Shown: piece after piece, positions 47,818 through 58,549 of the stretch
Layout of the letters: each line of letters begins with the position of its first letter
Numbering within the stretch: the stretch's first letter is position 1
DNA from: Typha latifolia
Taxonomy: Eukaryota; Streptophyta; Magnoliopsida; Poales; Typhaceae
Assembly: GCA_019914945.1 (NCBI GenBank)
Contig: CM034109.1
Span: 1 to 64,000, forward strand
Direction: 5' to 3'
Length of the DNA stretch: 64,000 bases
The notes under the pieces: generated by a model
What the model was told of the DNA's origin: nothing
What the model saw: the letters and a program-made list of their open reading frames with translations, nothing else
The model's database searches: none
Position numbers and translations under genes: made by a program

Positions 47818-47912
47818 AATTAGAATGCATTCATGTATAGCTGTCGCTGAGTGGAGTGGGTCTTACGGAGACACATCGGTGTCAATGCGTCTGCTCAGGA
47901 AACAACAAGAGG
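47818..47912 (+). repeat. Segment repeated at the right window edge
   Basis: It starts AATTAGAATGCATTCATG and contains ACATCGGTGTCAATG and TCTGCTCAGGAAACAACAAG. The bases 63901-64000 carry the same ordered words with scattered differences. It lies about 500 bases upstream of the 48409 start codon. Confidence 0.7.
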
Positions 47913-48408
47913 GTGCGGGTGCTCATCACTCATATAAGTCATCACGCCGCTGCCTCTACTCCCTCGGCTCGGTTGTACTTAGTTGCGGTGAGACACTTTT
48001 TCCGTGGTCCGTTCTATATAGTTCCATCTTTGCATACCTATGCATAAATAACCCTGCTCTCCACGTGGTTATCTGTCTCGAACTTTGGTAGCTATAATTA
48101 ACAAATGCGAAAAGAGAATACAAACAAACAAGCTTCCTCTCTCTATCAGGCAGAGGCAGGCACCAAAATATAAAAAACCTGAGAATGAAGACTACCTAAT
48201 CTTTCTCTGCTCTCTTTTCTCTAGCTCCTGGATCTCCCTTGCCTTTCACCGTATTCTCCGTTCATCTGGTTTTAGGTTCTTCTGTTCATCTATAATTTTT
48301 CTTGCCTCTTTTAGGATCTGAAGAAGAAGGAGTTGGGCAAAAAGAATTAAGACACACAAACAGCTAAGCTCGCGGTAGGTTTTGGTAGGAATAGAGGGAT
48401 AGGGGGGA
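47913..48408 (+). promoter_or_regulatory. Upstream region of the 48.4 kb gene
   Basis: This stretch precedes the ATG at 48409 without a recognised gene. CTCTCTCT-like and GGAGAGG-type leader sequence and the purine-rich run just before the ATG suggest 5' UTR. TATATAGT near 48016 is a possible but unproven TATA element. Confidence 0.3.
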
Positions 48409-49542
48409 ATGGGAGAGAAAGGGGTGGCGGTGGTTGGTGGGGATGATGTTGGGGAAGGAATGCATTGCAGCGAGCACCCATACAGGAACAACCCCGGCGG
48501 AATATGTGCCTTCTGCCTTCAAGAGAAGCTGGGCAAGCTGGTCTCTTCCTCCAAGTCTAGCCCCTTCTTCCCCCTTCATCCGCCTCCTTCCTCCTCGCCA
48601 TCCTCTCCGCACTCTTTCCGCTCCGACGCACCCATCCCCGGCCCAGCTCGTTCCGGTAATGGTGTCGCCAGCCGGAGCAAGATCCGCTTCCTCGGCGCCA
48701 CCAGCAGTCATCACAAGAAAAAGGCCACCGGCGGCAGCACGCTTTCAACCTCTAGTGTGACCTCTTCCTCGGCGAGCCTCTTATTGAAGAGGAGCAAATC
48801 GGTGGCGCCGAGGCCGCTCGGGGACGGCGGCATGGCGGATGCCGCTGCCTTCGATAGCCCCAGGAAGAAGAGCTTCTGGTCCTTCCTCTACCTCTCCTCT
48901 TCCTTTTCCGCCGCCACTTCTTCCTCCTCGGCCCACAACAATGGCAACGCCAGTACTAGAAGGAGGTCCATCTCGTCCTCCTCGGGCGGCCTGCCGGATC
49001 GAGACGTCAAGAATGAGCAGCAACAGTTGGAGGCAGCCGTAGCTTATAAGTTGGAGGCGAAGGCACCGAAGAGAGACCACGGAGGAGGAGCGGAGGCGGA
49101 AAGCCCGTCGTTTGGGAGGAAGGTGGCCAGATCAAGATCGGTGGGCTGCGGGAGCCGGAGCTTCTCGGGGGATTTTCTGGAGAGGCTGTCAACGGGATTT
49201 GGCGACTGCACCCTCAGGAGGGTGGAATCCCACCGGGAGGCGAAGCACAACAAGATCATCCTCCATTTGGATGACGAGCAGCAGCGGAGGGTGAAGTGCG
49301 CTGGATTCTTGGGAGGTTTCGGCATCACCACAGCCGATCTCGAAAGCAGCAGCACTAGGATCTCCAGTGCGACTCCCAACGTTCGGAGTAGCAATCGAGG
49401 ATGGGGTTGGGCCTTCGCCAGCCCCATGAGAGCCTTCAGGCCCACGACATCTTCTTCTGCTAAAGCCATCACCGTCCCCACTTCCAAGGCCAACAGTATC
49501 TCTGCTGCCACCTCATCAACTCTGCCCTCCAACAGCAACTGA
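48409..49542 (+). CDS. Plant-specific protein with N-terminal Cys/His motif
   Basis: A single exon of 377 residues, GC-rich compared with its surroundings. Residues 20-44 (CSEHPYRNNPGGICAFCLQE then KLGKL) form a C-x2-H-x9-C-x2-C motif that could bind zinc. The centre is Ser-rich and probably disordered. The conserved block SRSVGCGSRSFSGDFLERLS then TGFGDCTLRRVES lies at about residues 240-275, and GWGWAFASPMRAFR near the C-terminus is another conserved patch. These blocks match the Arabidopsis At1g16500/At1g79160-type family, often mislabelled 'filamentous hemagglutinin transporter'. The function is unknown. There is no signal peptide or clear membrane segment. The start codon is the first ATG of the frame, and the motif begins soon after it. 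Frames on the opposite strand over this gene are GC-driven shadows. Confidence 0.88.
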   Translation: MGEKGVAVVGGDDVGEGMHCSEHPYRNNPGGICAFCLQEKLGKLVSSSKSSPFFPLHPPPSSSPSSPHSFRSDAPIPGPARSGNGVASRSKIRFLGATSSHHKKKATGGSTLSTSSVTSSSASLLLKRSKSVAPRPLGDGGMADAAAFDSPRKKSFWSFLYLSSSFSAATSSSSAHNNGNASTRRRSISSSSGGLPDRDVKNEQQQLEAAVAYKLEAKAPKRDHGGGAEAESPSFGRKVARSRSVGCGSRSFSGDFLERLSTGFGDCTLRRVESHREAKHNKIILHLDDEQQRRVKCAGFLGGFGITTADLESSSTRISSATPNVRSSNRGWGWAFASPMRAFRPTTSSSAKAITVPTSKANSISAATSSTLPSNSN

Positions 49543-50984
49543 TTAGACGTCGATCCTTCCTTGCTACCTGTTCGTTAGCCCGATTGCATTATCACTTTCT
49601 ATATATTCTTTTCTTCTTTACCTTTTACTGTGTGTTGAGAGGAGCAGGGGTTTTGGCTTAATTAGCTACTTTTGCTTTCTGGTAATTAATTTTTTGTTAC
49701 TCTGCTCTTTCATATCTAACTGATATCCTTCCTGATCCTGATCTTTAATTAATTTGTTGATGAGATGCTTGACGAAAATGGATGAAAGTGTTTCTCTTTC
49801 TTGTTGTTTGTTTCTACCACTCATCCGCTCAAGTAGGATTTTCTTGGTTGTCATTTTTCCAAAGAGTCAGTATGCGTGCTTATCGCATTGTGAATAAGGT
49901 ATTATCTATGCATCATACATGTGAAGCTCACTGTTTCTATGCTATGGTTTTGGCAATCATTTTTGCAATTTAAGCATCGCAATTTGAGCAAACCCAACTA
50001 GTTCAACAATATGTCAAGGAGTCATAGATTTGGTTTAGGGTTTAGGAAGGCCATTTTCATGTTGGGTAAGAACGATTAATTTTATATTTCTACATTTTCG
50101 ACGGTTTGTTATGTACTTTGTTATTTTTCTTTATGTTGTCATAGTTAGACTGCTTCTGAGTAAGAAAGAAGCTTGGATGAGCAGCCGCAGTGTCAGGCAT
50201 CCTTTGGTCCTCTCCTTACTAATTGAAAAGATGGAGGAAGAATGTAGCTGATAAGGCTATGGTTTTTCTTCCGTAGAACTAAATAACAGATGAGAGGGTT
50301 TGACGGCGAAGTAAGGTTGCCTGACTTAGCTTGCGTTTCTATATAGAAATTAGGAAAAGGATGGTAGTTTGGGAACAGTTTCCAAAGATGGTAAAGTGTG
50401 GTTAAGCTAAACAACCGTCAATTGACTGATATGAGGGGTCCTGAAGAAATGATGCTTGCTGGGTAGAATAGATGAGAGCAACTTCTTGAGCTATAGCATC
50501 GTAAATATTACATGTATGCTGTTACCCATATTGGAGGTTCTTGAGGGACAATTTGATGTGGAAGGGAGCCATGGAGGATACCGGAGAGACCATGTGCAAG
50601 ATAGAAGCTAGGTTGAATCTGGAAAGGAGGTTTTGTGACTGATGGTATTAGCTTGTCAGTTCATAATTCATTTGCCTTGCTTCAAATATATAACTTGCCC
50701 CCTCTTTATCTTCTCCCAAAATTTGTGCTGTACTCGATATAAGTAACAGAAAGTCAGCTAAGTGTGGAAATACCCTATAAAAGTTGATAATAGTTACATC
50801 ATTTCACAGACCATATAAAGCCTCCTCTATTGGCTCTCAAGTCTTAACTAGGCGGTCCCATGTGCTTCCCTACCGAAGTTCTGTGTCATGTTACTGATGT
50901 CCATGCTTTGTAGAAGACTTGACTTGTGCCAATCTTCATTGTATACTCTTATTTTTTTTCAATGTTGTTTTATCTATGCCAAAC
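49543..50984. other. 3' flank of the 48.4 kb gene and spacer
   Basis: It is likely 3' UTR up to about 49700, then AT-rich sequence with no recognised gene. The stretch before 50985 is the upstream flank of the HOS1 pseudogene and does not align with the sequence 5' of the intact HOS1. No HOS1 first exon was recognised here either. Confidence 0.4.
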
Positions 50985-53900
50985 CATATATAGAATATAG
51001 ATGTACTCATTCTTGCTTATTTTTAGTAAATTCATTATCTTGCTAGTGGTTGCATTTTGATCTGTAAATTTATTGCTAATTCTTCATAGTTTGAATTCTC
51101 AAGAATTCCAATCTTATGCTTCTCAAATTGTCTATAGATTTGAGATACATGCTAAACATAATTGTGCTAATAACATTAGCATGAATTGGAGCATTTGGCA
51201 TCTTTAGATTTAATTGAATTATGAAATGAAGCCAAAATTTAAGCGCTGATGGGCAACTAGAGATCTGAGTAGCTGTGGATGTTATGTGCAATATGTGCTT
51301 ACGTTATGTGGGCATGCCTCTTTATGCACAGAATGATGTCAGATGTGGTGTATGCCCAATTTGTAGAACATTCATACCTATGGCTGGAAATGGAGTGCGA
51401 TTCCATCTCTACTGTAATGAAGAGATGGTCGTATAATCTCTGAAAAACAAGATGGCATGTTTCAAGGAGAGTAGAATCATGTTATGACTTATGACTGATA
51501 GTCAATGTATAAATTCTCTGTTTGATGTTGCACTGGAGAATAATCTTGTCTCTTTGATTTGCCACTGTATCCTTTACCATTAGTAAGGAAATAATGTTGC
51601 AGATACTCAGTAACTCTTGCTTACATTTTACATTCTTCCTTCTTCAATAAATTCTTTAGTTTTACCTTGACATAAGAATGCTGTGTCAGGTGATCCAGGT
51701 CTTGCTTTTCTTCTGGATGAGTAGAGAATGCTTTAGAACCTATTCTCGGAACTTCATGAGTTGCATTTCCTAAAATGGTTTAAATATTTTCTTAGCTTGA
51801 CATCATCTTTGTATATTCTTTTTTTCCTTTACTTTAAGAGAAAAAGAGTGTCTTGACAAAAGTACAGATGAAGTTGGAGCCAAAGCAATGAAATCCAGGT
51901 TGTGTTTATTTCAAAATTTTGCCATGCAATTAACTGGCATTTCTAGTGTTCCTAAAGTTACAGATTTGTTATTTAGGGAAACTTTTGCTGCTCAAGTTCA
52001 TGACTTGCATCAACTCTTGGAGAGGACAATGAATGCAAAGCTGGTATACTTCTGCACACTCTTGCTAGTGCTACTATAACAGTGCTTGAAAATAACTTTT
52101 TTTCTGTTCACTATTTTCGGTATTCAGAAACATGCTTTATTTGCTACATATGTACATGCTGATGAAATAAAAAGACAAGACTGGGGATCATATCTTCGTC
52201 TTTATTGTGCCAGTACCTTATGAATCTTATTATTAGATCCTGCATATATATGTTTCTTTTCTCAAGATTAGCTTCAGCTAGTCAAATTTGGCAGTATGTA
52301 TAGAAGAGAATATGTGAGTGACTCGATATATTCTCATATACTAAATGACCCTTACAACCCTACTGAACTATTTAGGACAATGCTTAAAGTGCTTATGTTC
52401 AGTGACTTACAAATCAAATCAATCTTTTTCTTGTATTTTAATCCAAAGTAAATCTGACCATAATGGTCCAAAGCACAGGGAAATCTGAATGGAGATCAAA
52501 GTCTGAGTTGATTATAAGCCTAGTTTATTTATTTGGCCGAACTAGTGTAAAGCTAATTACTTCAGTCCATTGTCTTGGTAGTTCAGTCCAAGTCTGAAGG
52601 CACATTGGCTTAAGGAAAGCAACAACATGCAAGAGAGAAATAGAGAGCCTACCTGACTGTTGGGGAGATAATAAATTAATAATAATCCACCTGAATGTTG
52701 GAGATTAATGGAAGTAAGTAGGAAGAGGAAGCGGGGTAGGAGAAAGAAAAATGGTATGACAGCGAAGATCTTTCTAAGGATAACAATTATAAAGAGCTGT
52801 ACGTTTATGATGACCACTGTGACCATTTAATACAGGTAAGCTAACAAATTTGACACTGGAACTTTCATGGATCCAATTAATTATAATAGTCTTTGGTGGA
52901 AGGGCCCATAATCTTCTTTACACACATTTCACTTCTGGTATCATTTAAACCTGAAAATTGAAGTTATAGTTGTTTGATCTTTCACTTGCGTTTGTTAGTT
53001 ACTTCGATTGAGAGAAATAACAGAAAATATGGTGTTTAGTCTGGGTATGTTGATGGAAAAACACAACTTTCCCAGGAAGCAAAAGCCAAAGCCAATCCCT
53101 CTTGACCCTTTATGGATGTTTTCCTTTATCTAATGTTTCTTAACATGCATAATGTCACTGATCATTTTAGACTCATATTAAATGTTTATTCTGTTGAGAG
53201 AGAAACTAATGCAGTGCTATTTTTATTTTTGGAAGTGTTTGCAGAGTTTTAGAATTTGGAAATTATTCAAGTTTTCTGATATTTTCTCTGCATTTTCAAT
53301 CTGTTTCCCGGCATTTGGAAGTCATGCTTTGTGGTATTCGTCATGAGTTTCTTGAGGGTGCTCAGTCACGCTTTCCTAATCTTGCATCATTGAAATTTCA
53401 TATACTTGAAAGAAAGTCAGAAGCATTTTAAGTGAGCATAGCCTGACTGCAAAAAACGGCAAAGATTCTTCTGGTCTAAATGGCCTCAGACTTCTCATTA
53501 AGCAAGCATTGACAAATCTTAGAATATAGCAGAGTAATGTATCTGTTTTAGATACATTCCAGATATAGGGATCCCAAAGCAGCCAAACTCTACCTCAAGG
53601 AAAGAGTAGATAGATGTCGATATCTCATCTTTACCGGATGAAAATTCACCATCACTCTTCTTGTCTAAGATAGATAAGGCCAACAGAAATGGATGTCCTT
53701 TTAAAGTTTGCAAACTGCTGCTGTTGTACTAATTTTACATGGAATATCTGATCCGGTGGTTTCTAAACAAGCAATAGTATCCTTCTGCACGATTATCTTG
53801 TACAAAATTTTGTTGCTATAGAATCTTTTCCAATTTTTTTCCTTAATTTGCTTGCAGTTATTATATTATCTATTTGATCGACATTGGAGTAGACATGATG

Positions 53901-54914
53901 TGGAATGGCAATATCTACTGGATGATTTTTTTGCGGCCTTTGGACTAACTAGGCATTCAGGACTTGAATCCATAGTTTTCTTTCTACTGGGTGATAATAC
54001 ATTTGAGGCTCTGCCGGTAATATTTGCTTGCCCTTGTTTTCCTTCTGTTTGTTTGATTTTTGGGCATGATGCAATTATGCATGATGTTTTCTTCTGAGCA
54101 TCAGTTATACCAGTATATATCAAGAGTTTGTTACAACATTAAGAGTAAGAACAGATGAACAGTTGAACTATTACGATTTCTTCCACTGATTCTCTCGGAT
54201 TTCTTATTCATATACTGTTGATTGTTGGTTTATGGTTTTCTTGTTGTTCTGTCTGCTAGTTTAATTGTTTAAAGGTTTATTAATCAATTTTTTCTTGTTT
54301 ATTTTGGTTGCTCCCTGTTAAAAGAAACATCAACCCGAAAGTTGACCCAGAATGTCGGACCATTTAAACGAAAAACTCAACTCGTCAAAACATGATTGGG
54401 AACTATGTTGTGGTGATCAAGGAGCAAAGAATATATTCCTCTTTTTTTATTCCCGAATCCCAAGGACTGAAATACCACCAACAGTTCTACTAATATTGCA
54501 AGTATATACTATCTAGCGATTTTAAATTCTAGCCAGACTCTCAGTCTTTACTCTTTAGGGAGTTACTCTTGTTCGGCAAATGGTCTAGGATATTAAATTG
54601 TTTAAGAGTCAAAACATATTATCCTGCCTTCACTCGTAGAATAACGGTGGAATGTTTTAATTTTTAATTAAAGAATAAGAGAGTTAATACTATGTTTAAT
54701 ATTAGTATAATGAGTAATATGATATTTGATGTGACATAAAGTTACTATTAAAATATTAAAAAATAATAAATTTGTATCGGGAATTATTGATGTTTTATTA
54801 AAGTAGTAGTAGTAAATAATTTTTTTTCTAAAATAATATTATTTTTTATTATAACCGTGAATTTAAAGTACTTTATATATCCACAATATGAGAAAATAAT
54901 TATGTATTATAGTG

Positions 54915-55320
54915 TAATGCGGGGTCATAAGTCCGCAATTTATATAAAATAATCATGTACTAGAGAATATAAAGAGACACTATGGGGGTAATGCGAAATT
55001 ATAAACATGCACTTTATGTAAATAATTGTGCACTAGAGGACATAAAGAGACTCTGTCGAGTAGTGCGAGATTATAAACCTAAACTATATAAAATAATCAT
55101 ACACTAAACAATATAAATAAGTACTATGAATAATGCGGGGTTACAAGCCTGTGCTATGTAAAATAATCCTGCACTGATGATATAAATATGCATTATGAAG
55201 TAATACGGGGTTATAAGTCTGTACTCTGTGTAAATTAATCATGCACTAGATAATATAAAAAGGCACTACGAGGTAACGAGGGGCTCCGCTCTATATAAAA
55301 ATAATTATGTATTAGAGAAA
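54915..55320. repeat. Minisatellite, about 72-bp unit, six copies
   Basis: A TAATGCGGGGTTATAAG-type motif starts at 54915, 54989, 55061, 55131, 55201 and 55273 (spacings 74, 72, 70, 70, 72). Each unit continues with an AACTATATAAAATAATCATG-like stretch and CACTAGA-AATATAAA. It sits in intron 5 of the HOS1 pseudogene and has no counterpart in the intact gene. Confidence 0.85.
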
Positions 55321-55559
55321 ATAAAGAAGAGAAAATGAGAAAGAAAATATAAACTATAGCTGATATGATAGGTATTTAATAAGAGAAGAGATAACGTAGA
55401 AATAGAATCTTAATTGTAGCTGAGGTGATGTATAATTTATGAGTAAAACAGTAATTATATGTTATTATTAAATTATTTAAAAAAAAAATTATATGAAATA
55501 AGATGCGAGAGAATAATAAATTACTATAATAAAATAACTTATTAGTAGATTGGAGCATA

Positions 55560-56250
55560 ACGTTATAAAAGTCTGTCCATGAATCGGCATGTCACCGTGT
55601 GTACAGTTGCAATTTCTTAGGTGCGTTGGAGCCGCACAATTGATACTACTTAAGTCGGAAGACAAGCTACTTACTGTACTGCTCATTTGGTTATGAAGTT
55701 TTACCCTTTTGTTTTGGAAAATCATATACAAGTCTTAGTCTTTGTGTTTTCATATTCGTATTTACAAAGTTGTTTCTTTCTATCTCAGAATTTGGATCCT
55801 CCCTCACTCCTTTTTCTTTTTTCCCGCTGCTCAGAAGGTGTTCATGGTTACCTAGAGGCAAACGACCATGTGGCAACCAAGATCTGCAGCCCAATTGTGG
55901 GTGTGATAGTGGCCATGATGGTACCTGGCGAATGGCGGGTGACACAAGCCCATGGCAGATCCCAAAATTCTAAACAACCTAGAAGCATATTTTTTGTGTT
56001 CTCTGAAAGCATCAAAATCTAAATTGTATTTTGTTAATTGTAACTACCAACCCTTTTTCATTAAACCCAATCTAGATCTAAGATTAATATAACATGTTTT
56101 CCGTAGAACAATATAACCAAATATCCCTACTTTTTGCCACATTCTCAATAACTGATTAGGTGATTACTGATTAGTGACCTGTACGCTTAACCCATGGGCT
56201 TGCTAATACAATGGGATTACTAGCCACTCACCATCTAATCCCGTCCACTT
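55560..56250. other. Insertion-like block in the pseudogene intron
   Basis: This block does not align with intron 5 of the intact HOS1, which resumes at about 56255 (matching about 26180). Open frames around 55690-56020 contain a GC-richer patch (CCATGATGGTACCTGGCG) that I could not assign. It is possibly a transposon or a captured fragment. Confidence 0.35.
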
Positions 56251-58549
56251 TTGGGGTTACACCGGATAAACTACGGGGCAATGGAGATGCAATCCAGTCC
56301 TTCCAACATAGGGGTGGACCGTGGACTATCTACATGCAATGACATTAATGCCCCTCTATATTAGAGGCAAAATCTTTTATAAGAGAGCACAAGTGTAAGC
56401 AATCGAGTTTAATACAGTGAACCAAGAATTGCATGACACTTATTTGAAGAAACGTCTTGTATAATACTAGCACAAGAGTCCATGCTGAAATGATGAACAA
56501 ATTCACACTATTCAGAAAATTACAGTCGGTACAAGTGTATGAGTTCCTCTCGAGTCTCGACCAAACAGCAGAATTTCAACAAACAAGCTGAGCTAGACCT
56601 AATATGAAATAGTAGACATCTATGAATTGTGATATTTTAGGAGACCATCATCTCATTCCAAACTTAGGTCATAGTCTCTTTGAGGTTGGATCTGGTTACT
56701 TTTAGTCAACTGTGCATGTAATAGAGCTGTTTGGTGCACTATCCAGTATATCCACATTAGTTGTTGTAAATATATAATTCTTTGACTGCCTTATAGTTCA
56801 TTTTTTTGCCGGATGGATCTTGCCCTTAAATTGTATATTGTAGTGGGATGTATAGGCAAATTTTGTTCATACATTTGTTCAAATGTACTTCATTTTATTA
56901 ACAGGAACTCTGCTATTTTCAGGTATATGCTACAATAATGGGTGGTATATTTTACTATTGCGAGTATCATAGGATGTTTGTTTTAATATCAAATATGATT
57001 AGGATTAACCTGCATATTTTGGTTCTTTATTACAGAAGGAAGCCAGTCGTCTTCTTGCAGAGATTGCTGGTCCAGAAAGACATCCAAAGATAGCACAACT
57101 TCTATTGAATGTCAGTGCCCTGATGTGGCACTGACCATTATGCGGTGCACCATGCGAGATGACTTCTCTTCTGCAGATATTGAGCTGTGTGTGTCAGAAT
57201 TTATTGTGGCCTCCTAACAGAAGCATTTAAATATCATTGGATGCACTGCTTCGGAGTTAAAGAAAAGAAATCAAAGCATGTAGCACTAGCTGACGTTGAA
57301 AAATCTGATTATTGGATATATCATGTTGAAACCTTGGTGACTGATATTTGTTACCTCTGTATTCGGAATAACCTGCAAATAGAATGCTTTGGGCTGCCTT
57401 GGAACTCTGATGAAGAGAAGTACCTCCACTTGTGTCTTTTTGACAATGGACGTCAAAACCCATCAACAATATATAGCTTGTGGTGTTCTTTTCCCATGTA
57501 ACTTTTGAAGGTTTTTAACATTTGTATTTCTTCTTGATTTATCTAGGTACTTGGAACAATATAAACCTGGAACATTACTTTATTTATAGTTCCAATGGAA
57601 ACTTTCGGAGGTAATCTCTATTTCTTGAAATGAGATTAGGACAATTTGTAGTGTGTAGATGTTTTATTACTTGGTGGGTTATTTACGTTTTGTTCATTTC
57701 AAAACAAGGATGAGAAGTAAATATTATCTCACCTTATTATTGATGTTAACTGAACCCTAAGAAGTTTGACCCTAATCTTCCTTTTCTCCTATTAAACATC
57801 GAAGCATGAAATGGGGAAATCAGACGAGTCAAGTGAGGATGAAGAAAGAATACAAGTTCGACCGCTGTAAGGAAGATGGGGTTCAATTTTGTAGCAAAAG
57901 ACGAGCCATAGGTTCTTTGGTTGTCAAGGACATTAATCTTAGTCTAGTTGGCTTTTATTGGCGGGTGACCAGATTAAATTGTCGAGAGAGGATGATCTTA
58001 GTTCTTTGTGAAGCATCCCTTCTTTCTTCTCTCTCTCTCTCTCTGCTTTGATGAGTAAAGAAGCCGGTTCCTGTAAGAATGTTTTATTAACTCAAATGGT
58101 GAACATGTAGGTAGGTAGCTGGGATGTGTAAATTTTGTTCAAGTGGAGGTGATGTTCCGGACCTGCTGTATACATAGGCTAACTGGATTTTCTTATGGTG
58201 AATGGTATTTGTGATCCAAAGTCACTGTTATCCCTAGGGTTTAAGGTTAACGATTAGTTTTATACTGGCCTTCGAAAAGATCGATTGGACTTCCTCACTT
58301 CAGGGGCATGGTTCTTGTTTGATAATTGATAATGCACATCTTTATTGTACCTAGCACCAGCATTGTTCATTTATTCGTGGAGATTTTCTGTGCATGGTCC
58401 CCAATTCCTAAGGCAAATTCAATAATATGTGTTGGTTTGTTCCAGCGTGAGCTCCAAAAGTAACATAATATTAATGAAAGGTAATGTTGTTTCTCAGAAA
58501 ATACAAAAGAATAAAAGAGTATAATCCTTCAGGGACGCATGTATTTATT

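Larger units (their letters stand above)
50985..58530 (+). pseudogene. HOS1 pseudogene (duplicated, unprocessed)
   Basis: A degenerate copy of the HOS1 locus in the same orientation, with introns and 3' flank. Segments matching exons 1-6 lie at about 51187-51570, 51685-51760, 51868-52041, 53310-53787, 53858-54016 and 57040-57475; the last coding exon matches about 57800-57910. Exon 1 has an early TGA (GAATTATGA) and another at CGCTGATGG, and the CxxC pairs of the RING are damaged. In exon 6 one base is lost at the LLERQCP position, giving a frameshift, and a segment matching about 50 bases is deleted further on. Exons 7 and 8 are gone: the sequence jumps from just after exon 6 to AACTTTCGGAGGTAATC, the end of exon 8. 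The copy lacks the big transposons of HOS1 introns 3 and 5 but has its own minisatellite. Not translatable as HOS1. Confidence 0.92.

Noticed and set aside
48364..49538. Long minus-strand and alternative-frame openings over the 48.4 kb gene
   Set aside because: They are shadows of a GC-rich coding sequence. The plus frame carries the conserved motifs.
56255..57037. A separate element upstream of the pseudogene exon 6
   Set aside because: It aligns with 26180-26884 and is simply the retained 3' half of HOS1 intron 5.
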